Shown here: one piece after another, positions 17,315-26,616 of the stretch
How positions within the stretch are numbered: the stretch's first letter is position 1
Layout of the letters: every line of letters starts with the position of its first letter
Source of the DNA: Paenibacillus sp. P25
Lineage (GTDB): Bacteria; Bacillota; Bacilli; Paenibacillales; NBRC-103111
DNA: 64,000 nt
Assembly: GCA_024704175.1 (NCBI GenBank)
Contig: CP085629.1
Span: 2,294,001 to 2,358,000, forward strand
Direction of reading: 5' to 3'
The notes under the pieces: generated by a model
The model's input: the letters and a program-made list of their open reading frames with translations, nothing else
Database searches by the model: none
Told to the model about the DNA's origin: nothing
Translations under genes and position numbers: made by a program

Positions 17315-18273
17315 TTACACAGTCAATCGCTCGATGAACTCCGTCTCTATTTCCAGGTGACGCACCTCGCCCTGCGCGGCCAGAAGAAAAAGTTTTCTTC
17401 CGATTTCACCTAGTGGAATGGCGAAGGTCGTAATATTCATCACTTTAGCGATAGGCTGGTTATCGAATCCGACAATGGCCAGTTGGCCGGGCACCTCGAT
17501 GTGTTGATCCCTGCAATAGACTAAGATGCCCGCTGACCACTTGATCGCTAGTGACCAATAGGGCTGTCGGGGATCCGGCATCCCCGCGATCTGCTGCATA
17601 ATCCATTGCCCATCCTCCATATGAACGGCGTCATAAAAGAAATAATCGGGACGGACGGCTTGATTGCGTTTCGTGTAAAAGTCCCTGTAAGCCGCTTCCC
17701 TTTGCATGCTGCTCGTCCCTGTTTTTCTTGCCAGGCAATATCCGATTTTTTCATGGCCCTTTCCGGTTAAATAAGATAAAGCCATCGTGAAGCATTTGTA
17801 ATGATCGATAAAAATGGAGGAAACCTGCCGTCCGCGCGCGTCCTCCAGCACCACGATAGGACCGTAACGGTTGTATTCTTCCACGATATCCCAACCGCTG
17901 GTTTTGGAGCAGATGATCAGCGCATCGATTTGCTTCAGCTTCAGCAGCATGAACGCTTCCAGCTCCCTTTCTTCCTCATAATTCGTCTGGATCAGCATCA
18001 AGTTGCAGCCCCATTGCAAGGCTTCGTCGGCAATTCCCTCTACAACCATACCGAAATAAGGGCGCTTGACCGAAGGAACGAGGATGCCGATCCGGTTCGT
18101 TCTCCCCTGCTTAAGTGGACGGCATTCATGTTGCGCTCATAATCCAGCGCTTCGATGGCTTCAAGAACAGCTCTCTTCTTCTCCTGCCTTACATAGGGAT
18201 GACCGTTAAGGACCCGGGACACGGTGGTAACCGATACTCCCGCCCGTTTGGCAATATCCTTGATATTCGCCAT
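17315..18273 (-). CDS. LacI family transcriptional regulator, frameshifted
   Basis: Residues 1-50 are a LacI helix-turn-helix with hinge: [20 protein letters not shown]. The periplasmic-binding-like effector domain follows. One indel near 18112 separates the two; restored, it reads [20 protein letters not shown]. Two further indels near 17577 and 17532 compensate each other, so a 15-residue stretch is in the wrong frame. Corrected, it reads [19 protein letters not shown], the expected family segment. AGGAGGGAAAAGG precedes the ATG at 18273. A perfect palindrome in the divergent region is the likely operator. The ligand is probably a sugar. Confidence 0.87.
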
Positions 18274-18337
18274 CCTTTTCCCTCCTAAGCTGTCTAAGAG
18301 CCCTAAGCAGGGCCGCATCCGCATGGTAAAAAAAGCC

Positions 18338-18358
18338 TTGACATGAAACGCGTTTCAT
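18338..18358 (+). promoter_or_regulatory. LacI-type 16-bp operator overlapping a TTGACA -35 box
   Basis: TTGACA at 18338-18343 runs directly into ATGAAACGCGTTTCAT (18343-18358), a perfect palindrome typical of LacI-family operators. It lies between the divergent LacI gene and the HAD phosphatase gene. Binding would block the rightward promoter and possibly lacI itself. The centre is GC where catabolite-response elements have CG. Confidence 0.72.
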
Positions 18359-18408
18359 CGTTTACGTTAATCGCGGCAAGATCCAATTCATATAAAAGGA
18401 GCAGGACG

Positions 18409-19068
18409 ATGCTGAAATGTATCTTGTTTGACCTGGATGGCACGATTGGAAATACGCTTCCTCTTTGTATCGCCGCCTTTAAAAAAGCCATTGAACCGCT
18501 GGCGGGCAGGGCATTAAGCGATCAGGAGATTATCGACACCTTCGGCCCTTCCGAAGAAGGAACCGTTCGCGCGCTCATACCGGATGATTACGATCAGGGG
18601 ATTGCGGATTATTTGGCTCATTATCGGGAGCTGCATCCCTTGTGTCCCGCACCGTTCGACGGAATGGTGGAGGTGCTCGAGTATGCCTTAAGCCTAGGCA
18701 TCCGCCTGGGGATGGTAACCGGGAAAGGAAGGCATAGTACGGCCATTACGCTGGATGTCTTTGGCATCGGATCTTATTTTGACGTGATTGAAACGGGATC
18801 GCCTTATGGGCCCCGGAAAACGGAAGGAATCCTTAATGCGCTGAACCTGCTGGGCGTTAACCCTCAGGAGAGCGTTTATGTCGGGGATGCGCCGAGCGAC
18901 ATCTCGGCATCCCGCGAAGCCGGAGTGCCGGTGATCTCGGCGGCCTGGGCCGAAACGGCCGACCGGAAGCTGCTGGAATCCATGTGCCCCGATGAGTTCT
19001 TTACCTCGGTAATGGAATTGAAGCTATATCTGGAGCAGCGGGCCGGGAATCCATTGGCTTCATCATAA
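18409..19068 (+). CDS. HAD family hydrolase (phosphoglycolate phosphatase-like)
   Basis: 219 residues. The nucleophile motif is ILFDLDGTIGNTLPL near the start. The cap domain follows, then LGMVTGKGRHS (motif II threonine), a motif III lysine in GPRKTEGI, and motif IV VYVGDAPSDISASREAG. This is subfamily I HAD, the Gph/PpaX/beta-phosphoglucomutase type. The ATG at 18409 has AAAAGGAG upstream and starts right at the fold. The promoter region carries a LacI-type operator, so control by the divergent regulator is likely; a sugar-phosphate substrate would fit. Intact. Confidence 0.87.
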   Translation: MLKCILFDLDGTIGNTLPLCIAAFKKAIEPLAGRALSDQEIIDTFGPSEEGTVRALIPDDYDQGIADYLAHYRELHPLCPAPFDGMVEVLEYALSLGIRLGMVTGKGRHSTAITLDVFGIGSYFDVIETGSPYGPRKTEGILNALNLLGVNPQESVYVGDAPSDISASREAGVPVISAAWAETADRKLLESMCPDEFFTSVMELKLYLEQRAGNPLASS

Positions 19069-19138
19069 CATGCCTTCAGCACCTCACAATATATTTCTAT
19101 CATATTGTTAAGGAAGAAGCGAAACGATCCTCCAAATA

Positions 19139-19174
19139 AAATCATAAACCGCCCCGGGAGGCGGTTTATGATTT
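19139..19174. terminator. Bidirectional terminator, perfect 15-bp stem
   Basis: The arms at 19139-19153 and 19160-19174 are perfect complements (AAATCATAAACCGCC and its complement) around a 6-base loop. It sits between the converging HAD and zinc GTPase genes and can serve both. Confidence 0.8.
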
Positions 19175-19183
19175 GCCTGCTGC

Positions 19184-20410
19184 TTACGACCTTCCGGGCT
19201 GCAGGGTTTCAGTCTGTACGACCGCGGCTCCCGGAAGCTCGTCTGCAAACTCGCTCCAATCCATCTGCAATTCTTCATCCGTTAATAAACAGGAGTCCAG
19301 CCCGGCGATAAGCTCGTCCCGATTCATTTCGATCCCGATCAGGACCAGCTTCGTGACGCGGTCTCCATAAACCGGATCCCATTCTTCCTTCAGTTCGGGC
19401 TCTTCAGCAAGCAGCGCTTCCCGTTCCGCTTCCGGCAAGGCGGCCGCCCAATATCCTGTCGGACCGATCTGAATGGAGGGGCCCGCCTGGCCTAAACTCT
19501 GCGCAAGATCATTGCGCGACGCCAGCCAAAAGATCCCCTTTGCCCGCACGACCTCCTCGGGCCATTCCGCCATCCACTCTCTTAACCGGCCGGGGTGAAA
19601 CGGTCTCCTGCGCTCATACACAAAGGAAGAGATGCCGTATTCCTCGGTCTCCGGCGTATGGTGCTCCTGCTCCAGCTCCCGAATCCAACCGGCAGACCTG
19701 CTCGCTTCGTCGAAATCAAACAAGCCCGTATTCAAGATGGAATTCGGATCCACCATGCCGTTCGTTGTGCGAATCAGCTTCGCACGGGGCTGCAGCTTTC
19801 GCAGGATCCGTTCCAGCTCATTCAGTTCTTCCGGATCCACCATATCGCATTTATTCAGCAGCAGAACGTCGCAAAATTCAATTTGGCTGATCAGCAAATC
19901 CACGACATCGCGCGTATCGTCTTCTCCCGCGTGACCTCGCTGCCTGTCGAGCAGAGTTTCGCCGGAAGAATAATCATGCCAGAATCGGTAAGCATCGACG
20001 ACGGTGACCATGCAATCGAGCCGGCATAGCTTGGACAAATCAATACCGAGCTCTTCATCAATATATGTAAAAGTATGCGCTACAGGAAGCGGTTCGCCGA
20101 TCCCCGTCGATTCGATAAGAATATAATCAAACCGGCCGTCCCCGGCCAGCCGCTCTACCTCGCGAAGCAGGTCCTCACGCAGCGTACAGCAAATGCAGCC
20201 ATTGGACATTTCCACCAATTTCTCTTCTGTCCGCGACAGGCCCCCGCCTTCCTTCACCAAAGCCGCGTCGATATTGACCTCGCTCAAATCGTTTACGATC
20301 ACAGCTACCTTAAGCCCGGCTCGATTGTTAAGGACATGGTTCAGTACGGTTGTCTTCCCCGCTCCGAGGTAACCGCTAAGAACGGTAACCGGAATTTTCT
20401 TGTCATTCAT
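19184..20410 (-). CDS. CobW/COG0523 zinc metallochaperone GTPase (ZagA/YciC-like)
   Basis: 408 residues. The P-loop is [14 protein letters not shown]. The metal-binding CxCC motif is [12 protein letters not shown]. Switch residues ESTGIGEP and the guanine motif LLNKCDMV follow. The CobW C-terminal domain is at about residues 265-385. Such GTPases deliver zinc to client enzymes when zinc is scarce. Two Zur-box-like inverted repeats lie 50-95 bases upstream, matching the double-operator arrangement of Bacillus yciC, which supports a zinc role over cobalt or nitrile hydratase. AAAGGAG precedes the ATG. Intact. Confidence 0.9.
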   Translation of the reverse strand: MNDKKIPVTVLSGYLGAGKTTVLNHVLNNRAGLKVAVIVNDLSEVNIDAALVKEGGGLSRTEEKLVEMSNGCICCTLREDLLREVERLAGDGRFDYILIESTGIGEPLPVAHTFTYIDEELGIDLSKLCRLDCMVTVVDAYRFWHDYSSGETLLDRQRGHAGEDDTRDVVDLLISQIEFCDVLLLNKCDMVDPEELNELERILRKLQPRAKLIRTTNGMVDPNSILNTGLFDFDEASRSAGWIRELEQEHHTPETEEYGISSFVYERRRPFHPGRLREWMAEWPEEVVRAKGIFWLASRNDLAQSLGQAGPSIQIGPTGYWAAALPEAEREALLAEEPELKEEWDPVYGDRVTKLVLIGIEMNRDELIAGLDSCLLTDEELQMDWSEFADELPGAAVVQTETLQPGRS

Positions 20411-20459
20411 GGGTTAAAGCTCCTTTGTTCTATAGGATAAGAGTATGATTAAGCTCATG

Positions 20460-20480
20460 TTATAGTAATAATTACAATTT
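20460..20480 (-). promoter_or_regulatory. Zur box 1 (proximal)
   Basis: AGTAATAATTACA with AT-rich flanks, close to the Zur consensus AAATCGTAATNATTACGATTT, with a 9-1-9 inverted-repeat layout. It is the copy nearer to the zinc GTPase start. Confidence 0.65.
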
Positions 20481-20505
20481 GTAAATAGTAATTATTACAT
20501 TTAAT
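20481..20505 (-). promoter_or_regulatory. Zur box 2 (distal)
   Basis: AAATAGTAATTATTACATTT fits the Zur 9-1-9 inverted repeat better than the proximal copy. It abuts box 1, so two repressor dimers could bind side by side. Confidence 0.72.
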
Positions 20506-20520
20506 CATCATATTAATACA

Positions 20521-20552
20521 CAAAAGAAGTCCCGGGCCTTCCGGCCGAGGAC
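20521..20552 (-). terminator. Terminator downstream of the DHA2-type exporter
   Basis: On the minus strand GTCCTCGGCC pairs with GGCCCGGGAC (one mismatch, one G-U) around GGAA, followed by TTCTTTTG. It lies about 65 bases after the exporter stop at 20619. Confidence 0.6.
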
Positions 20553-20618
20553 CATTTCTCCGATATATACCTATTTCTGAAATGCCATTCTTTTGCTTTG
20601 CTAACGGATTAACCCAAT

Positions 20619-22084
20619 TCAACTTTCGGCATTTGCCGGACGATCCGCCGGCTGTTCTTTTTGTTTGCCCTCCGACCGCTGCAGCACGAATCCGAGCAGG
20701 ATGGTTATTAGGAAAAAGACGGCGAAGAACCGGAAACCAATGTCCGTCGCATGAACCATCGCGCTTTGCGCCGCTGAGTCCGGGCCCATTGCCGTACCGG
20801 AAAACAGCTGCGAGGCGACGGTGGCGGAGGAACTGAGCTGGACGATCGCCAGCACCAGCGTCTGGCTTAAGTCCCGGCTCATGTTGAAGACGGTCCAAAA
20901 CATGCCGGATGCAGCCCCAGCCTGCTCTCGCGGCGCGGTTGAAAGCACTGCTTTCGCGAGCGAAGGCCAGGACAGTCCGCCGGCGGCGGAGACGATCAGC
21001 GCGGGATGATTACAGCCCAGTGCGATAGCCGCGGGCCGAGCTGGCCAAGCATCAGGAACGCGATACCGAACGCGAAGGCTCCCAGCACAATCATGCGCAC
21101 CGGACCGACACGGTCGGCCAGTTTGCCGCCGATAGGGGCCGTAACAAGCTGGGGGGCCGACAATGGGATCAGGAGCGACCCCGCTTCCATCGGACTTAAG
21201 CGCTGCGCGCCTTGCAAATACAGAGTCATGAGTGTGGTGATGGAGAAATAACCGACGCAGTAGCTTATCGTGAGCCCGAGTCCGAGTGAATAGCGGCGAT
21301 AGCCGAACAATCCCAGATGAAACAGAGGGTGCCGGACACGCCGCTCGATCCATAGAAACGCGAACCCGAAAATCAGGGCGGCGGCGAACAAGGCGAGCGT
21401 CCGTCCGGACCCCCACCCCCAGGCCTGACCTTCGGATAGTGCGATCAGGAAGGCGAGCAATCCCGAGCCGAACGTTAAGATGCCGGGCCAGTCGGTTTTT
21501 GCACGCAGTCCTGCGGAGCTCCTGTCCTTAAGGATGAACAGGCCGGCGATCAGACCGAAGATACCGAACGGGACGACCACGAAGAAAATCGAACGCCAAC
21601 CGAATTCGCCGATGAGCGCCCCGCCGAGCACCGGACCGATGAGCGAGCCGACCACCCACGAGGTAGAGTTGACGCCAAGCGCCAGTCCGAACTGATTCGG
21701 CGGGAAGGTGCGCAGCAGTATCGGGGTGCCCGTCGCCGTGGCCATCGCTGCACCTGCGCCCTGTACGAACCGGGCCGCAATCAGTGCCGTGCCGGAGCCG
21801 GCCAGACCGCAAAGCACGGTGGCGGCGGTGAACACGGCCAGGCCCAACAGGAAGATGCGCTTGGTCCCAAACATATCCGACCAGCGTCCCGCCGGAAGCA
21901 ATATTAAGGTGCTGGAGATAAAATAGGCGGTAATCGTCCATATGCCTGTTTCGAAGGAGAGACCTAAATTCTCCATCAGCGGCGGCAAGCCGATGACCAC
22001 GATCGTGGCGTCAACATTTGTCATGAACGACACGAGCGTGATGACGGATAAAATGGCCCATTTATTGGGCTGAGCTGCAGTCAT
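20619..22084 (-). CDS. MFS drug exporter, DHA2/EmrB type, one frameshift
   Basis: About 488 residues when joined, with roughly 14 membrane helices. Motif C-like and motif A features include DATIVVIGLPPLMENLG, ARFVQGAGAAMATATGTPIL and GRWSDMFGTKRIFLLG. The first frame runs to ...HWAVIIPR near 21003. With one missing G restored, ALIVSAAGGLSWPSLAKAV follows and the other frame continues to the stop at 20619. AAGGAGG precedes the ATG. It diverges from a LysR gene that is its probable regulator. Substrate unknown. Confidence 0.87.
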
Positions 22085-22148
22085 ATCGTATCCTCCTTGG
22101 AAGCTTGAAATGGGTATGCTTTCAATTTACACAGGATGTCTTTTCATG

Positions 22149-22171
22149 TAAAATGATTAAAAGCGATTTTA
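22149..22171. promoter_or_regulatory. Candidate LysR-type box (TAAAAT-N11-ATTTTA)
   Basis: TAAAAT, eleven bases, then ATTTTA: a symmetric T-N11-A site of the kind bound by LysR regulators. It lies in the 133-base region between the divergent exporter and LysR genes. Confidence 0.5.
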
Positions 22172-22217
22172 TGATTCGTTTTTAGTGAATCTTCTCTGAT
22201 GGAAAGGCGGAGGAAGA

Positions 22218-23116
22218 ATGGAAAGCAGTGAACTGCGCATTTTTCAGGCGGTCGCTCAGGAGGGCAGCATTACCAGGGCGGCGCAAGCGTTGGGCTACGT
22301 CCAATCGAATGTGACGGCCCGGGTGCAGCAACTGGAGGCGGAGCTGAAGAAGCCGCTGTTTTACCGGCAGCGCGGGATGGTTCTGACTCCGGCGGGAGAG
22401 AAACTGCTGGATTACTCGGAACGCATCCTGAATTTGCTGGACGAGGCGCACAAGGCGCTGAACGACGCTCCGGAGCCGGAGGGCAGGCTGGCGCTCGGCG
22501 CTTATCACACGGTTTCGTACATGCTTCTTCCGGGGCTCTTGACGCAGTATCATGCCACCTATCCCCGCGTGGAACTTTCACTTTCAACGGAGAGCTCCGC
22601 CGCGCTTGCCGAGAAGGTTCTTCATTATCAGCTCGATTGCGCGTTCGTTTTATCGCCGCTTCACGACGGCCATATCGTGGAGGAGCTGGTTCGCGAGGAG
22701 GAGTTGCTGCTGATTGCAAGTCCTGGAAACACCAGCATCGAAGACGTATGCCGGCGGCCTTTTTTGATGAATACCAAAGGTTGCCTGCATCGGGAAAGGC
22801 TCGAGGCATGGCTGAAGCTGAACGGAATCGGCTCAGTACGGTATATGGAATTCAATCATCTGGAGGCGATTGTTGGGGGAGTCATAGCCGGTCTGGGGGC
22901 GTCGCTTGTCCCTCGTTCCGCCGTCGAGAAACGCGTGGAAGCGGGACAACTGCGGGCTTTTGCCCTCCCCGGGAATACGGCCTGACACAGACGTACCTGA
23001 TTCGTCATAAGGACTGTCTGGTCACCAGTGCATTGGAGAAATTTCTGGAAATGCTTAAAGCAAGCCCGGAATTCTCCATAGAAAAAGGAACCGTCCGTAC
23101 GGCGGCTCCTTCATGA
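22218..23116 (+). CDS. LysR family transcriptional regulator, one frameshift
   Basis: Residues 1-60 are the LysR winged helix: LRIFQAVAQEGSITRAAQAL with RVQQLEAELKKPLFYR. The effector domain follows (LALGAYHTVSYMLLPGL, GGVIAGLGASLVPRSAV). The first frame stops at 22985. A missing G in the GGG run near 22971 accounts for this; the other frame then reads EYGLTQTYLIRHKDCLVTSA and ends at 23116. The last residues are encoded by an imperfect hairpin that may double as a terminator. The divergent exporter is the probable target. Confidence 0.87.
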
Positions 23117-23129
23117 TGAACCGTTCGTA

Positions 23130-26100
23130 TTATTTTTCAAATCGGAACCAGCCGAAGTCAAAGTTCGAACCCGGGAGGAAGAGGAACGTCACTTTGCGCA
23201 TTCCCGCGATGCGATCCAGTTCAAAGACCCGCTCTTCATAGCCGTCGGAGTACGTGAAATCGACCGTTTGAGTTCTTTCCCCATCGGGTCCGGCGAACCG
23301 GATATGAATCGTATTCCTGTCTATTGGCGATCTTCCGTAAACGATAAGTCTTGAGGCCCCTGCATCGGTAAAATCCATCGGTTCGAATTCCAGGGATACG
23401 TTGTTCCCGATCCCTTCGACACTCTTATCATCTCGAATAGTAAAGGCATCCCCGTAAATCCGGTCGCTTTCCGCGGCGAAGTTCCGCTCAAACGCCCTGT
23501 TCACCGGCTGAAAGGAGAAGCCTTTGATATGCACCTTCCGGCGAAGGACCAAGCAAATCGATGTGATGCCGCGGAGTCTCTTGGAGAGAAGGTAGGTTTC
23601 TTCCTGATATACATTCCATCGGGTCGGTTTTTGGTAAACAACGTCGGCCAGCAGTTCGTCTGCCTTCCTCGTCGGGCATGCCCTCCCAAATCTGCAGAGC
23701 ATACGGCTCGCTGGTCAAAGCGAAAATAGGCAACGTGATAAGATCGGAGCCGTACGGTCCGAAATCCATGTCGCGGAAGCCTACCTGGGTTTCGCCGTCT
23801 CTGCTTGTGGCCACGCCCCTCTCGTTCCCGTTCCCGACCTCCCCTTGCTGTAATCGTATAGGCCTGCAGATATGAATTCATAAGGATTCTTATAAGCCGT
23901 GCCAAGACCGGTCGCTTTCAATTCCAGCTGGGAGATGAGCTTCGTCTTGTCCGTTCCATTCTTGCTTGTGCAGCGGAGCCGGAATTCGCCGTCACCCAAG
24001 GCTGTTATTTTCGCCTCCTGCCCCATGGACTCGACCCGGGCCAGGTTGGATGGGATCCCTGCATCATTGACTACGCTCCATTCCACTTCCGGATACGAAG
24101 TATTCTCCGGGTACAGCTTGGCGCGCACAACAATCTCCTGGGTCGTAGCGTCCAGCGCTTGCCCGGATTCGCTGACCAGCTCGATTTTGCGGACGGGAAT
24201 CTCCTCCTTTGCTCCCATCACGCACGACCGTTCTTGATTCCTGGTATTCGCAGAAATCCCTTCCAGTGTCTCCGCCGCGACAGGGAAAGTCTCGAATTCC
24301 GCAGTCCCGCGCTCCAGACCCGGGCCGGTGACTTCAATCCGAATCCTGCCGGCCGTAAGCGTCGATCCGACGATGGCCATCAGCTTGCCGCTGAACAGCC
24401 TTCGGCTGAGTCCCTTATACGGATCGTAATCCGTGCTGTCCCCGTTATCGAGACCGAGCAGCCGACCCGCCCCCGTAACCTCCACATGGACACGATTGTT
24501 CGCATTTTCTACGGGATGTCCGTCTTCATCCTCCATGGCAATTTCCACGAAAATGAGATCCGTCCCATTCGCCGCCATGGTTTCTTTATCCGCCTTCAGC
24601 CGGATTTTCTTCGCGTCGCCAAACGATCTTCTTACATCGGTGGCAATCGCTCGACCCGTTTCATCGTAAGCTACGGCCTTCAGCTCGCCGGCTTGATAAG
24701 GGATCTTCCACCAGCCGACCAGCTGCGTGCCATGAGCGTGGTCGATGTCGTGGGCTCCGACGGAAACCCCGTTAAGCAGAAGCTCGACCCTCGGAGCGTT
24801 CGAGCAGACCCGCACATCGATCATTTGACCCGGATTGAAGTCCCAATAAGGGAAAATATGAACCATCGGCTTCGTGCGGTAATCCGTCCATGCCGCCTGG
24901 TAGATATAATACGAATCTTTCTTAAACGTCGCCGTATCGATTTGTCCGAAATAGGAGTTCTTCGTATGATACGGGGTCGGTTCGCCGATATAATCAAAGC
25001 CGGTCCAAATAAATTGCCCGAGCGAGAAAGGCGTATCCCGTTCCGCCAGGATGCAGGCTTCCGCCGACCTCGCCCCCCAGCTCGTCGGACTGTTGCCAAG
25101 GGCGGAGCACTGCTCGTCATCATCGGCCAGGATCGACTTGTCGAACGGGAAATGATAGATGCCGCGGCTCTGGACGACGGAGGACGTCTCGCCGCCGTAG
25201 ATGATCCAATCCGGATGCTCCTCGTGGTGCTTCCGGTAATATTTCTCCGCGTAATTGTAGCCGGCTACCTTCACGATGTCGGCGCATTTCTGCGCATTTT
25301 CCCATGGCATATAGTTCGATCCGATCGTCACTCTTGCGTTTCCTTTCGGATCGTGCTTCAGCACTTCTTCCATGAGCATTCTTGTGATCTCTTGCCCCCG
25401 CTCATCGGCATGCGTATCGTAGATCTCATTGCCGATACTCCACATGATCAGACTCGGATGATTCCGGTCCCGACGCACCCAGCTTCTCACATCTTTCCTA
25501 GCCCAATCCTTAAAAAATCTCGCGTAATCGTAGCGCGTCTTCGGCCTCTCCCACATATCGAACGCTTCCGAGACGATAAGCATCCCCATCTCATCCGCGA
25601 GATCCATCAGCTCGGGTGCCGGCATATTGTGGGCCGTTCGAATAGCGTTAACACCCATCTCTTTGAGAATTTCAAACCGGCGCTTCAACGCCGTGACATT
25701 GAACGCCGCTCCCAAAGCGCCCAGATCATGATGCTCACACACGCCGTTCAGCTTCATTTTCTTGCCGTTAAGCAGGAATCCTTGTTCAGGGTCCAAGTGA
25801 ATGGTCCGAAACCCGATATTTTGCGAAACCGATTCTACCGCATCATCCGCTTCAGCCGGCCGCGACCGAGTGGTCAGCCGGTAAAGATTCGGATCGTCCG
25901 TGCTCCACAGAAAAGGATCTTCAACCAGCAGAATTTGCCGGTTGGTCACCGAACCATGAGTCCCTGGAGCAGCCACCCGCTCGGATGCCTCTGACACGGT
26001 CCGCCCCTGATGCTCGATCGTATGCGAAAGATACGCAGCTTCATGAAGATTCAGTTCCGTGTCGACCTCGACCTGCCATCCGCCATCTATCTTCTTCGTC

Positions 26101-26555
26101 GAAACATAGATACCGTCGGTGGCAATATAACTGCTTTCTCTCGTCTTCAGCCATACATTCCGGTAGATGCCGGCTCCCGAGTACCAGCGGCTGTTCGGGC
26201 TTTGATGCACTACCTTTACAACAATTTCATTCTCCCCGCGGGTGACGAAATCCGTAATCTCGTGTTCAAACGAGGAGTACCCGTACTTCCACTCCCCGGC
26301 CAGCCGCCCGTTCACATAGACGGAGGAATCCATGTATACGCCGTCAAAGGATAACAACAGCCGCTCGGCATCCCCGGAATAAGCAAATCTCTTGCGGTAC
26401 CAGCCTATGCCGTTCTCATAGAGATCCAGCGTATTGTAAATCAGCCAATCATGGGGAAGGTCCACCGGCTCGAACGTTAGACCTGCGCAATCCGCCGTAT
26501 CCAGACTGCTTTTCGCAAATTCCCATCCGTCGTTAAATAGAACTTTCCGGTTCAT
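23130..26555 (-). CDS. GH2 beta-galactosidase-type enzyme with C-terminal Ig-like and CBM6-like parts, two frameshifts
   Basis: About 1140 residues when joined. It has the jelly-roll N-terminus (VLFNDGWEFAK, NGIGWYRKRF), an Ig-like domain and a TIM barrel. The acid/base Glu is in MWSIGNEIYDTH and the nucleophile Glu in IIYGGETSSV. A DUF4982-like Ig domain follows (VELLLNGVSVG), then an Ig-like region, and a CBM6-like sandwich ending NFDFGWFRFEK. Two indels, near 23818 (a G run; corrected SKGEVGNGNERGVATS) and near 23683, break the C-terminal third. There is no signal peptide, so it acts inside the cell on imported oligosaccharides. It is last in the operon; the exact substrate is uncertain. 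Confidence 0.85.
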
Positions 26556-26616
26556 GACCCGTTCCCCGTTTCTCCGCAAACCGGACTTCTTCCCGGAGAT
26601 TACAGGATTGCCTCGG

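Noticed and set aside
18343-18358. CcpA catabolite-response element
   Set aside because: The palindrome has GC at its centre, whereas CcpA sites need CG at that position; a dedicated LacI operator fits better.
23086-23110. Stand-alone terminator at the end of the LysR gene
   Set aside because: The inverted repeat has mismatches and lies inside the corrected coding end; it may contribute to termination but is too weak to list.
24159-25994. 611-residue open frame on the plus strand
   Set aside because: It is antisense to the GH2 enzyme, arginine- and proline-rich and without recognisable domains or a ribosome binding site; a shadow of GC-rich coding sequence.
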